Counted from the first letter of the stretch, positions 1-7,220 are shown. The stretch is 7,686 nucleotides of DNA from Aquiluna sp. (GCA_023260495.1 JALQVB010000015.1:8867-16552); one strand, 5' to 3'. Notes: generated by a model not told the origin, from the letters alone. Made by a program: numbers and translations.

Positions 1-323
1 TCCAGCTGCAGCTGGCGAACCGCGGGGAGGCGAGCAAATTCGCTGACCCTGCCAGCTACCTCTGCAGAGCGAATCTCCTCGGTCACATCCATCTGGGCCA
101 GAGTGACAACTTGATTTTTTGGATCAAGCGAAATCTCATAGTCGAAGCTCTCCAGACTGGCTTCTAGGTCTTGCTCGGGATTCTGCATGGCGTGCAGAGT
201 GAAAGCACGATAGCCAGCTCCGGTGTCCAGGTAGGACATGCCAAGTCGACTCGCAGCAGCCTTGGAAACGCTTGACTTACCCGAGCCGGCAGGGCCATCT
301 ACCGCAACAACAAACTTGGCCAC
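1..323 (-). CDS. cmk: Cytidylate kinase (CMP kinase), N-terminal part; gene runs off the left edge
   Basis: The enzyme phosphorylates CMP and dCMP to the diphosphates with ATP in the cytoplasm, recycling cytidine nucleotides for RNA and DNA synthesis. I read 107 residues from the minus strand, about half of a usual 220-230 residue protein. Seen: a P-loop GPAGSGKS at residues 10-17, the nucleotide-monophosphate-binding stretch YLDTGAGYRAFT at 31-42, and the CMP-kinase signature DVTEEIRSAEVA at 79-90 followed by VR at 102-103. Gly37 stands where Leu, Met or Ala is more common (TGA-x-YR); this is probably neutral. The start is GTG at 321-323, sharing one base with the tyrA stop (TAGTG), so translation is probably coupled; no clear Shine-Dalgarno is seen. 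A der/engA GTPase gene usually follows in actinobacteria, but that lies outside the window. Confidence 0.95.
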   Translation of the reverse strand, partial: MAKFVVAVDGPAGSGKSSVSKAAASRLGMSYLDTGAGYRAFTLHAMQNPEQDLEASLESFDYEISLDPKNQVVTLAQMDVTEEIRSAEVAGRVSEFARLPAVRQLQL

Positions 324-1384
324 TAGACCAACCGCCAGCCATTCGCAGTCAACTGCTCGCTCAGGTGTTCGGCCGCACTGGGAATGATTTGAATCTCAAC
401 CAAGCCAATCTGCGCTCCGGGCGAGTGCTCCAGTTTCAAGTCTTCGAGGTTCACTCCAACATCACCAATAAACGTCAGCAATGAGGCCAGTGCGCCGGGG
501 CTGTCGTCGATGACCACTGTCATTTGGTGGTAATCGACGTACTTGCCGCCGTGCTTACCGGGAATGCGAGCCACTCCCTCGTTGCCTCGCTCAAGCAGCG
601 AGTGAATCTTTGCCAAGGCACCGGATGCTTCTATGTCGCTCAGGCTCGAGTGCAGTTCATTTAGCTCGGTTGCTAGGTCGCCAATTAGAGGCGCAACATT
701 GGATGCGTTCTGAGAGAGAATCTGAACCCAGAGACCTGGGTCCGAGGCAGCGATGCGGGCGGTGTCGCGCAGGCCCTGACCAGCCAAACTAATCTCGGTG
801 TCTGCAACGCCGGTGAGTCTGGCGGCGAGCGCCGAAGCCAAAAGCTGAGGAAGGTGGGATACCGCGGCCACCGCCTTATCGTGAGCATCTGGGCTCATCA
901 CCGATGGCAAAGCTCCTAGCTGCAACGCCAAATCACGGATGCGATTGACTGCCACCTGCGGGTTGTGTTCGGTAGGAGTAATCACCCAAGGACGAGCGAA
1001 AAACAGATCTGCCCTGGCGCTGCCAACGCCGCCCTTCTCGCGCCCAGCCATCGGGTGAGACCCAACGTAGAGCTCAGCATGCTCGCTGCCGGCTGCTACC
1101 TGGGCAGCTATATCCGATTTCACGCTCGCCACATCGGTCACAATTGCCCCGGGGTGCATTTCCAACTGCTCGATTACCTTTTCGGCAGTAATGTCAGGCG
1201 GAACGCAGACAATTACGAGCTCCGGGTCCCCCTGAAACTCTTCGCCGGCACCGTACTCAATCGCCAGGCGCAGGTTGGCCTTGGACTGATTGACCAAACC
1301 GGCTGTTATTCCGTGGCGCGCAAGCGCTAGACCCAGACTGGTTCCTAGTAGTCCGGTGCCAACAATCTTGATCGAGTGGCTCAC
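323..1384 (-). CDS. tyrA: Prephenate dehydrogenase with C-terminal ACT domain
   Basis: It oxidatively decarboxylates prephenate to 4-hydroxyphenylpyruvate, the committed step toward tyrosine, in the cytoplasm. The protein has 353 residues. The N-terminal Rossmann fold carries GTGLLG at 9-14, VIVCVPP at 57-63 and DVASVKS at 84-90. The catalytic region carries SHPMAGRE at 109-116 (His110) and AVSHLP at 174-179 (His177). LRDTARIAASDPGLW at 205-219 is a family hallmark of the helical dimerisation domain. Residues about 287-353 form an ACT domain (MTVVIDDSPGALASLL), which in this family suggests feedback control by tyrosine; that is inferred here. The start is GTG at 1382-1384, overlapping the aroH stop in a GTGA tetranucleotide, with no strong Shine-Dalgarno, so coupling to aroH is likely. 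AroH directly upstream makes its substrate. NAD versus NADP preference is not resolved by eye. Confidence 0.96.
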   Translation of the reverse strand: MSHSIKIVGTGLLGTSLGLALARHGITAGLVNQSKANLRLAIEYGAGEEFQGDPELVIVCVPPDITAEKVIEQLEMHPGAIVTDVASVKSDIAAQVAAGSEHAELYVGSHPMAGREKGGVGSARADLFFARPWVITPTEHNPQVAVNRIRDLALQLGALPSVMSPDAHDKAVAAVSHLPQLLASALAARLTGVADTEISLAGQGLRDTARIAASDPGLWVQILSQNASNVAPLIGDLATELNELHSSLSDIEASGALAKIHSLLERGNEGVARIPGKHGGKYVDYHQMTVVIDDSPGALASLLTFIGDVGVNLEDLKLEHSPGAQIGLVEIQIIPSAAEHLSEQLTANGWRLV

Positions 1385-1743
1385 TGTGCCAGATCCGACC
1401 TGAGCCCCTGGGCGCCGCGCAGATAGACGTGCTTGATCTCACTGCGTGGTCGCTTCGTCTCGACGTGCATCATCAGCCTGATTACCCTCGGCATTGCCCC
1501 GTCGACATCCATCTCTACAGCGCACATCAGCGGCACATCCCCCAGGCCCAGCTCGCGGGCTGCTAGAGCCGGAAACTCACTTGTGACATCCGGTGTGGCG
1601 CTAAACCAAATGGAGATCAGGTCTGCGGTCTCCAACTCGTTTTCGTGCAAGACCTTGGTGACAAGTTCTGCCGTTGACTTCAGCAGGTGGGAGCGCTCGT
1701 CGACATCGAGCTGAATAGCTCCCCTGATTGCCCTAACCGTCAC
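1381..1743 (-). CDS. aroH: Monofunctional AroH-class chorismate mutase
   Basis: It rearranges chorismate to prephenate, the branch point to phenylalanine and tyrosine. The 120-residue length fits the AroH (Bacillus subtilis-type, trimeric pseudo-alpha/beta-barrel) class, not the all-helical AroQ class. Residues corresponding to the known B. subtilis active site are present: Arg7 in RAIRGA, Phe57, Arg63, Cys74, Glu77 in CAVEMDV, Arg89 in RLMM and Tyr107 in HVYL, with only a one-residue offset after about position 65. SATPDVTSEFPALAARELG at 48-66 is a strong family stretch. The start is GTG at 1741-1743, in a GTGA overlap with the rluB stop, preceded by a good Shine-Dalgarno (GAGGT) within the rluB 3' end. 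The next gene, tyrA, uses the product, so the two form a pathway pair. Confidence 0.96.
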   Translation of the reverse strand: MTVRAIRGAIQLDVDERSHLLKSTAELVTKVLHENELETADLISIWFSATPDVTSEFPALAARELGLGDVPLMCAVEMDVDGAMPRVIRLMMHVETKRPRSEIKHVYLRGAQGLRSDLAQ

Positions 1744-2492
1744 GGCTTACCTCGATTTCTTGCACCCTGCTGCGCAGCTGCCATCAGCGCGCTGACCTCA
1801 AGTTTACTCAGCTCGCGAAACTGCCCGGGCTTCAGAGTCCCCAGGCGCAGTGGTCCAAAACTCTTGCGGGTCAGGGTGATGACGGGATGCCCAACCGCAT
1901 CGAACATTCTTCGCACAATGCGGTTCTTGCCGCTGTGGAGAACCATCTCGACTAGCGACTCGGTCATGTTCTGGTCGACCAGCTTCACTTTGTCGGCCTT
2001 TTGAAAGCCGTCTTCCAGTCGCACGCCATCCAGAAGCCGCTGCAACTGTGGCTTTTCAATCCGGCCCTTGACCTTGGCAACATACAGCTTCTCCACCCCA
2101 AAGCTTGGGTGGGCAAGCTGGTTGGCTAGCTCACCATCGTTTGTCATGAGCAGAATTCCGGTGGTCTCCTGGTCTAGCCGCCCCACATTGAAAACCCGGT
2201 CGTAGCCCATGAAGAAATCAGCCAGGCAGGGCCGGCCATATTCGTCGCTCATCGTGGAAACAATGCCCTTGGGTTTGTGAAAGGCCAGGTATACCCGGTC
2301 CGGGTCTAGCTGCACGGGCTTGTTATCAACCATTACCGAGTCCACTGTGGGGTCGACTCGCATGCCGAGCTCGCGGGCAACCTTGCCATTGACCTTGACC
2401 CTGCCCTGAAGCATCAGCTCTTCAGCTTTGCGCCTGGAGGCTATACCGGCAATTGAGAGCGCCTTTTGCAGGCGAATTGGTTCGTTATCCAA
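1740..2492 (-). CDS. rluB: rRNA pseudouridine synthase, RsuA/RluB family
   Basis: It converts a specific uridine in ribosomal RNA to pseudouridine; RluB-type members act on 23S rRNA, but the exact site here is inferred from the family. The protein has 250 residues. An N-terminal S4 RNA-binding domain (IRLQKALSIAGIASRRKAE, 6-24, then GRVKVNGKVA at 30-39) precedes the catalytic domain, which holds GRLDQETTGILLMTNDG at 104-120 with the predicted nucleophile Asp107, then EKLYVAKVKG at 134-143 and GKNRIVRRMFDAVGHPV at 188-204. The start is TTG at 2490-2492, overlapping the scpB stop by 8 nt. It is chosen because an AGGA sits 5 nt upstream, the S4 domain begins immediately, and no ATG, GTG or TTG codon is seen in the in-frame codons just upstream. 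The gene standardly follows scpB in this neighbourhood. The short C-terminal tail is basic and may be flexible. Confidence 0.95.
   Translation of the reverse strand: MDNEPIRLQKALSIAGIASRRKAEELMLQGRVKVNGKVARELGMRVDPTVDSVMVDNKPVQLDPDRVYLAFHKPKGIVSTMSDEYGRPCLADFFMGYDRVFNVGRLDQETTGILLMTNDGELANQLAHPSFGVEKLYVAKVKGRIEKPQLQRLLDGVRLEDGFQKADKVKLVDQNMTESLVEMVLHSGKNRIVRRMFDAVGHPVITLTRKSFGPLRLGTLKPGQFRELSKLEVSALMAAAQQGARNRGKP
1749..1753 (-). promoter_or_regulatory. Ribosome binding site of aroH
   Basis: Minus strand reads GAGGT followed by AAGCC and the GTG start of aroH, giving a 5-nt spacer. It lies inside the last codons of rluB. It supports the GTG at 1743 as the start and suggests aroH can recruit ribosomes as well as being coupled to rluB. 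Confidence 0.7.
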
Positions 2493-3033
2493 TGGAATCC
2501 TGATCTGGTAGGTATGGGCTGATGGCCGGCAGCTCTTCGAGCGAGTTGATTCCCAGCTGCTCCAGGAGCAACTCGGTGCTGCCGAACATGCTGGCGCCGG
2601 TCTCGGCGTCCGTGTAGAGCTCGGTCACCAGACCGCGCGAAATCAAGGTTCGGACCACAGAGTCAACGTTCACACCGCGAATGGAAGAAATTTGGCCCCG
2701 TGAGATTGGCTGCCGATAGGCAATGACCGCCAAGGTCTCCAGAGCCGCTTGCGAAAGCTTTGCCGGGTTTTCGTTGGCAACCAGCTGCCGCACTCCCCAG
2801 TCGTGCACCTGGCGCACAAAGAAGCGCCACCCGCCGCCGACCTCGCGCAGCTCAAAACCACGGCCAGTGCCGTCATGGGCTGAGTTGTATTCCTGTTGCA
2901 GAGCCTCCAACTCGGCCTTCACCTCGTTGATTGGAACCTCGAGAGCGCCAGCAATCGTCACAATGCTCAGCGGAGTCTCCGCCACCGTGAGCAGCGCCTC
3001 AATTGCGGCGCGCAGGGAAAGATCAGTTGCCAT
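2485..3033 (-). CDS. scpB: Segregation and condensation protein B (SMC-ScpAB subunit)
   Basis: ScpB dimerises through winged-helix domains and binds the ScpA kleisin, completing the SMC condensin that compacts and separates newly replicated chromosomes on the nucoid. The protein has 182 residues, near the usual length. Residues about 5-80 form the first winged helix. The diagnostic second-domain stretch is at 93-136: LSQAALETLAVIAYRQPI followed by SRGQISSIRGVNVDSVVRTL and a Gly-Leu-Val end. The last 20 residues (ELPAISPYLPDQDSIG and neighbours) look like a short unstructured tail. The start is ATG at 3031-3033, overlapping the scpA end by 11 nt, with a weak AGG about 8 nt upstream, so expression is probably coupled to scpA. 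The partner gene smc is not in the window. Confidence 0.96.
   Translation of the reverse strand: MATDLSLRAAIEALLTVAETPLSIVTIAGALEVPINEVKAELEALQQEYNSAHDGTGRGFELREVGGGWRFFVRQVHDWGVRQLVANENPAKLSQAALETLAVIAYRQPISRGQISSIRGVNVDSVVRTLISRGLVTELYTDAETGASMFGSTELLLEQLGINSLEELPAISPYLPDQDSIG
2498..2501 (-). promoter_or_regulatory. Ribosome binding site supporting the TTG start of rluB
   Basis: Minus strand reads AGGA, then TTCCA, then TTG. The 5-nt spacing is acceptable, and it is the best support for TTG as initiator, since no better start codon lies nearby. The site lies within the 3' end of scpB. Confidence 0.55.
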
Positions 3034-3826
3034 AGTCAGCGCCTAATCTACTCAGCTGCTCGTCGCTAAAGCTCTCCGACTCCCAAGAAACCAAAATCTC
3101 ACCAAACGGATCGTTCTGGTTCACGCCAATAGCGCCGATTCTATAAAGCTCCAAGACTCCCAAGAAGCGTGCGACAAACTCGGCTCGGTCCGCGCAGTCT
3201 GCGATGAGCTCGCGGAAGGTCAGCCTGCCCGCCTTGCGAAGCCTGGCAACCAAGATTTCCGATTGCTCCCGAATGGAAACTCGCGGAGCATGCAAATGGG
3301 TCAATCCCACGCTAGGTATCTCTTTAGGAGCAAAGGCAAGCTGTGCGATAGCGGCAAATTCCTCGGCGGTGGTCTGCCATTGCAGCTCTGGCCGAAGGTT
3401 GCGGTACTGGTCCTCGAGCCGGACTGAGCGGGCGATGCGGCCCGATTCGAGGTCCATGGCCGACGAGAACCAGGATGAAATCTCCTTGAAGGCTCGGTAC
3501 TGCAAAAGCCTGGCAAAAAGAAGATCTCTTGCCTCCAGCAGTGCGATGTCCTCGGAATCTACTACCTCACCTTGCGGAAGCAGGCTCGCTAGTTTCATGT
3601 CCAACAACGTTGCAGCGACAACTAAGAACTCGCTAGCGCTCTCTAGCTCCTGGTCAGAATCAAGCTGACGAACGTAATTGAGAAACTCATCAGTGACCTT
3701 GGCGAGCGCGACCTGGGTGATATCCAGCTCGTGACGACCGATCAGGGTCAGCAACAGGTCGAATGGACCCTCGAAGTTCTCTAGCTGAAGCTGAAAATTG
3801 GCCTCAGACTCAAGCTGCACAGCCAC
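3023..3826 (-). CDS. scpA: Segregation and condensation protein A (kleisin)
   Basis: ScpA is the kleisin that bridges the head domains of an SMC dimer and binds ScpB, closing the condensin ring. The protein has 267 residues. The N-terminal SMC-neck-binding region carries FQLQLENFEGPFDLLLTLI at 11-29, RHELDITQVALAKVTDEFL at 31-49 and SEFLVVAATLLDMKLASLLP at 65-84, all typical. A charged middle (about 85-180) binds ScpB in characterised family members. A C-terminal winged helix (about 182-250, REQSEILVARLRKAGRLTF, ending in FGEILVSW) contacts the SMC head cap. The start is GTG at 3824-3826, 17 nt inside the parA 3' end, with GGGAG 10 nt upstream; the kleisin motif begins only 10 residues in. 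The long overlap with parA suggests tightly linked synthesis. Confidence 0.95.
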   Translation of the reverse strand: MAVQLESEANFQLQLENFEGPFDLLLTLIGRHELDITQVALAKVTDEFLNYVRQLDSDQELESASEFLVVAATLLDMKLASLLPQGEVVDSEDIALLEARDLLFARLLQYRAFKEISSWFSSAMDLESGRIARSVRLEDQYRNLRPELQWQTTAEEFAAIAQLAFAPKEIPSVGLTHLHAPRVSIREQSEILVARLRKAGRLTFRELIADCADRAEFVARFLGVLELYRIGAIGVNQNDPFGEILVSWESESFSDEQLSRLGADYGN

Positions 3827-4634
3827 GCTTTACCAGCTCCCTGGCAACCCGGCGGTAGGCCTCCGCGGCGTCCGAGGTCGGAGCAAATTCGGTGATTGGC
3901 TTCTTAGCAACGGTGGCGTCGGGGAACTTAACGGTTCGACCAATTGCGGTATCGAACACCTTGCCAGGGAAGGCCTCCTGCAGTCGCTGCAGAACTTCAC
4001 GCGAGTGCAGGGTGCGGTTGTCGTGCATGGTTGGAATCAGGCCGTCCAGCTCGAGCGTTGGGTTGGTCCGAGCCTTTACCTTTTCAATCGTCTGCACTAG
4101 CAGCGCCACTCCGCGCAGCGCAAAGAATTCAGTGGCCATTGGAATCAGGACACCGTGAGCTGCCGTGAGGGCATTCACAGTTAGCAAGCCAAGCGATGGC
4201 TGACAGTCGATGATGATGACGTCGTAGTCCTTCTTCACCTTCTTGAGAATGCCATCCAAGACACGCTCACGGCCCATCTCGGTGACCAAGTTCATCTCAG
4301 CGGCGGACAGATCGATGTTGGCCGGGATGATGTCCAGATTCTCAATCTGGGTCTGCTGGATAGCCTCTTTCGGATCCATTCCGGTCGACATCATCAGATC
4401 GTAGATGGTTGGTGCATCTTGATAATCGGAGGCCAGGTTTACCGAAAGGGCTCCCTGCGGGTCGAAGTCGACAACCAAAACCTTGCGGCCATACTCGGCG
4501 AGCGCCGCCGCCATATTGATGGTTGTCGTGGTCTTACCCACGCCACCCTTTTGGTTGCACATCGCGATGATTCGAGCCGGTCCGTGCTCCTTGAGCTTGA
4601 CTGGCTTCGCAAAGGACTTCTTTGAAAGATCCAC
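3810..4634 (-). CDS. parA: Orphan ParA-family (Walker-type Cys/Lys-signature) ATPase
   Basis: ParA/MinD-type ATPases dimerise on ATP binding and position DNA or protein cargo. This protein has 274 residues. The deviant Walker A KGGVGKTTTT starts at residue 29 (signature Lys29, catalytic Lys34). The switch I region VVDFDPQG is at 54-61, and the Walker B region VIIIDCQPSLGLL at 139-151 contains Asp143. DCQPSLG differs from the common DCPPSLG; from memory, Gln is also found in actinobacterial orthologues next to scpA (Mycobacterium Rv1708-type). No N-terminal helix-turn-helix is visible; about 20 basic residues precede the ATPase core. No parB or parS is in the window, so it is probably not the oriC ParA; a role with SMC-ScpAB is inferred only from position. 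The start is GTG at 4632-4634 with a strong GGGAGG site. It ends 17 nt inside scpA. Confidence 0.93.
   Translation of the reverse strand: MDLSKKSFAKPVKLKEHGPARIIAMCNQKGGVGKTTTTINMAAALAEYGRKVLVVDFDPQGALSVNLASDYQDAPTIYDLMMSTGMDPKEAIQQTQIENLDIIPANIDLSAAEMNLVTEMGRERVLDGILKKVKKDYDVIIIDCQPSLGLLTVNALTAAHGVLIPMATEFFALRGVALLVQTIEKVKARTNPTLELDGLIPTMHDNRTLHSREVLQRLQEAFPGKVFDTAIGRTVKFPDATVAKKPITEFAPTSDAAEAYRRVARELVKRGCAA
3837..3841 (-). promoter_or_regulatory. Possible ribosome binding site of scpA
   Basis: Minus strand reads GGGAG with a 10-nt spacer to the GTG at 3826. The spacing is slightly long. It lies in the parA coding sequence near its end and supports, without proving, the chosen scpA start. 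Confidence 0.4.
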
Positions 4635-4639
4635 TCTGG

Positions 4640-4645
4640 CCTCCC
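4640..4645 (-). promoter_or_regulatory. Strong ribosome binding site of parA
   Basis: Minus strand reads GGGAGG, then CCAGA, then the GTG start of parA. It is the best Shine-Dalgarno in the window and sits in the 27-nt gap after the xerD stop. It fixes the parA start at 4634; a GTG a little further upstream is in another frame. It may give ParA a higher translation rate than its neighbours. Confidence 0.8.
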
Positions 4646-4661
4646 ACTTTCTTGGTATAGC

Positions 4662-5552
4662 CTACCGCCGAGCTCTGGGGTGTGCCTGCGCATAGACCTC
4701 ACGAAGCGTGTCCACGGTAATCAGCGTGTAAATCTGGGTTGTGGCCACCGAGGCGTGGCCCAATAGCTCCTGAACCACCCTGACATCCGCCCCGCCTTCA
4801 ATCAGATGAGTGGCAAAGGAATGCCGCAGGGTGTGAGGAGAAACCTCTAGGTCAATCTGCCTGCCCGCCTTTTCGATAATCTCCCAGACGCTCTGCCGAG
4901 ACAACCTGCCGCCTAGTTTGTTCAAAAACAGTGCCCGCTCCCCCTTGAGGGCGGCTAGTTGCGGGCGGGTTCTTACCAGATAGGCCTGCAGCGACCGAGC
5001 GGCGTAGGAACCAACGGGAACCAGCCGCTCCTTTGACCCTTTGCCGCGAACTCGGAGCAGGCCATCATCGGAAACCTCGTCTAGATCAAGCCCCACAATC
5101 TCGCTCACCCTCGCACCAGATGAATACATCAGCTCCAAAATTGCCCTGTTTCTAAGGCCAATCGGATCCACAACATCGTCTTCGGGTTCGGGTCCGCTCG
5201 CAGCCAATAGCTGGGATACCTGCTCCTGGCTCAATGCCTTCGGCAGGCGCATTGGAATCTTTGGTGCTCTGAGCGTTGCGGCCGGGTCGTCGCCCCTGAT
5301 TCCCTCAAGCACCAAGAAGCGGTAGAAACCCCGCACCGATGCCATGATCCGCGCGGCCGATGAGCGCTTCAGCGACTCCAAGTTGGTGAGAAAGTCCGCC
5401 AGGTCGTTTGCGCTTACCTGGCTCAGTTCGAGTCCTTTGGCTTCGGCGAACTGCTGAAACCGAGCCAGATCGCGCCGATAGGCGGCAAGGGTGTTCTTGG
5501 ACAGTCCCCGCTCAACCGTGAGGTGCCTGAGGTAGCGCTCAAGCAGGGTCAC
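4662..5552 (-). CDS. xerD: Site-specific tyrosine recombinase XerD
   Basis: XerD acts with XerC at the dif site to resolve chromosome dimers before cell division. The protein has 296 residues, close to the usual 298. An N-terminal SAM-like core-binding domain spans about 1-85 (ERGLSKNTLAAYRRDLARF at 15-32 region). The C-terminal catalytic domain carries the full set of residues: Arg148 in SSGARVSE, Lys171 in RGKGSKER, His240 and Arg243 in SPHTLRHSFATHL, His266 in LLGHAS and the nucleophile Tyr275 in TTQIYT. The start is GTG at 5550-5552, only 3 nt after the pyrG stop, with a modest GAGAG overlapping the pyrG end. XerD rather than XerC or an integrase is favoured by the location between pyrG and parA and by the lack of any mobile-element context. 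No dif-like site is seen here. Confidence 0.94.
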   Translation of the reverse strand: MTLLERYLRHLTVERGLSKNTLAAYRRDLARFQQFAEAKGLELSQVSANDLADFLTNLESLKRSSAARIMASVRGFYRFLVLEGIRGDDPAATLRAPKIPMRLPKALSQEQVSQLLAASGPEPEDDVVDPIGLRNRAILELMYSSGARVSEIVGLDLDEVSDDGLLRVRGKGSKERLVPVGSYAARSLQAYLVRTRPQLAALKGERALFLNKLGGRLSRQSVWEIIEKAGRQIDLEVSPHTLRHSFATHLIEGGADVRVVQELLGHASVATTQIYTLITVDTLREVYAQAHPRARR

Positions 5553-5555
5553 GAC

Positions 5556-7220
5556 TTAGCTCTCGTCAAATAGCCGCTGCGACTTCTGACGCTCAATCGC
5601 GGCTTTGATCAGACCGTGGAACAGTGGGTGCGCCTTTGTCGGGCGAGACTTGAACTCCGGGTGTGCCTGAGTGCCGATATAGAACGGGTGCTCGCTTCGA
5701 TCGAGCTCCACATATTCCACTAGTGAACCATCAGGTGAGGTTCCCGAGAATTTCAATCCTGCGGCCGCAATCTGGTCCCGGTAGGAGTTGTTTACCTCGT
5801 AGCGGTGGCGGTGCCGCTCACTCGCCGAAGAGCTTTCGTAAAGATCAGCGGCCAAAGAGCCATCGGCAAGCCTTGCCTCGTAAAGACCAAGCCGCATGGT
5901 GCCACCAAGTTCGGAGGACTCCAGCAGTGCAACCTGCTCGGCCATGGTGGCGATGACGGCGTGCTGAGCACCCTCATCAAACTCACTAGAGGTCGCACCA
6001 TCGATGCCGGCTTTGTTTCGGGCGTATTCAATAACCATGCACTGCAGTCCCAGGCACAGACCCAGCACCGGAATCAGGTTCTCTCGTGCAAACCTAAGCG
6101 CCCCGAGCTTTCCCTCAATGCCTCGAATTCCAAAGCCACCTGGAACGCAAATTGCGTCCATGTCAGCGAGCTGCTCCCGGGCTCCTGCCTCGGTCTCGCA
6201 ATCATCTGATTTCACCCAGTGAATCTTGACCTTGGTCGACTCCGCAAACCCACCGGCACGCAGCGCCTCGGTCACAGATAGATAGGCATCCGGCAGGTCT
6301 ATGTACTTGCCAACCAGAGCAACGTTCACCTCATGCTTAGGGTGATGCACCGCATCAAGCACCGGCTGCCAGTTGGACCAGTCAACTTCACCAGCCTCGA
6401 GCCCGAGGGCGCGGATGATGTAGCTATCTAGTCCTTCGGAATGCAACACCTTGGGGATGTCATAGATGCTGGCTGCATCGGCTGCTGTGACCACCGCATC
6501 GCGATCAACGTCGCACATCGATGCGATCTTGTTCTTAATGGCATCTGGTAGATCACGGTCGGAGCGGCAAACAATGGCGTCGGGCTGAATTCCAAGCGAG
6601 CGCAACATTGCAACCGAGTGCTGGGTTGGCTTGGTCTTCAGCTCACCCGAAGGAACCAAATACGGCACCAGAGTTACGTGTACAAAGAAGACCCGATCTC
6701 GGCCGACATCCTGGCGCACCTGGCGGGCAGCTTCCATAAAGGGCTGCGACTCAATATCGCCGACGGTGCCGCCAATTTCGGTGATGATGACATCGGGCTT
6801 TGGGTCCAAATTAGCCTGCAGCCTCATGCGGTACTTCAGCTCATCGGTGATGTGCGGGATAACCTGCACGGTGTCACCCAAATACTCACCGCGGCGCTCC
6901 TTGGCAATCACAGTGGAGTAGGCCTGTCCGGTGGTTACGTTTGCAGCGGCACTGAGATTAATGTCTAAAAAGCGCTCGTAGTGGCCGATGTCAAGATCGG
7001 TTTCAGCCCCGTCGTCGGTCACAAAAACTTCACCATGCTGAAACGGGTTCATCGTTCCCGGATCAACATTTAGATAGGGGTCGAGCTTCTGCATTACGAC
7101 CTTAAGGCCTCGTGCACGAAGAAGATTTCCGAGGGATGCTGCCGTCAGGCCCTTACCCAAAGATGAGGCGACTCCGCCAGTTACAAAGATGTGTCTTGGG
7201 ATTCCAGAGCTATCGGCCAT
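5556..7220 (-). CDS. pyrG: CTP synthase (glutamine-hydrolysing)
   Basis: It aminates UTP to CTP using ATP and ammonia from glutamine, the last step of de novo CTP synthesis. The protein has 554 residues, a typical length. The N-terminal synthase domain (about 1-270) carries the P-loop-like GGVASSLGKG at 15-24, KLDPYLNVDPGTMNPFQHGE at 45-64, and the Mg/ATP-site motif ITEIGGTVGDIES at 146-158. The C-terminal class I glutamine amidotransferase domain (about 298-545) carries the oxyanion-loop stretch PGGFGIRG at 360-367, the nucleophile Cys389 in LGLCLGLQ, and His520 and Glu522 in AHPEF. The start is ATG at 7218-7220, the natural beginning (GIPRHIFVTGG follows). The Shine-Dalgarno is weak (GAAG). 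XerD follows after 3 nt; Cmk, further along, acts in the same nucleotide pool. Family members are allosterically controlled by GTP and inhibited by CTP. Confidence 0.98.
   Translation of the reverse strand: MADSSGIPRHIFVTGGVASSLGKGLTAASLGNLLRARGLKVVMQKLDPYLNVDPGTMNPFQHGEVFVTDDGAETDLDIGHYERFLDINLSAAANVTTGQAYSTVIAKERRGEYLGDTVQVIPHITDELKYRMRLQANLDPKPDVIITEIGGTVGDIESQPFMEAARQVRQDVGRDRVFFVHVTLVPYLVPSGELKTKPTQHSVAMLRSLGIQPDAIVCRSDRDLPDAIKNKIASMCDVDRDAVVTAADAASIYDIPKVLHSEGLDSYIIRALGLEAGEVDWSNWQPVLDAVHHPKHEVNVALVGKYIDLPDAYLSVTEALRAGGFAESTKVKIHWVKSDDCETEAGAREQLADMDAICVPGGFGIRGIEGKLGALRFARENLIPVLGLCLGLQCMVIEYARNKAGIDGATSSEFDEGAQHAVIATMAEQVALLESSELGGTMRLGLYEARLADGSLAADLYESSSASERHRHRYEVNNSYRDQIAAAGLKFSGTSPDGSLVEYVELDRSEHPFYIGTQAHPEFKSRPTKAHPLFHGLIKAAIERQKSQRLFDES

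Noticed and set aside
110..128. Inverted repeat CTTGAT...ATCAAG with a T-rich loop, possible terminator
   Set aside because: The run of T lies in the loop, not after the stem, and the whole element is inside the cmk reading frame; probably chance.
272..484. Plus-strand 70-codon frame spanning the tyrA-cmk junction
   Set aside because: Both strands' evidence favours tyrA and cmk; the frame is composed of antisense sequence and carries no motif.
965..1330. 121-codon plus-strand open frame opposite tyrA
   Set aside because: Antisense to conserved Rossmann and catalytic motifs of TyrA; no family resemblance.
3204..3668. 154-codon open frame on the plus strand opposite scpA
   Set aside because: It is fully antisense to a well-supported gene, serine-rich and low in complexity, and has no recognisable domain; a shadow of the scpA codons.
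4646..4661. Upstream GTG as an alternative parA start
   Set aside because: It is out of frame with ParA and would lie on the wrong side of the strong GGGAGG site.
5805..6209. 134-codon plus-strand open frame opposite pyrG
   Set aside because: Antisense to the CTP synthase glutaminase domain; no domain resemblance or separate support.
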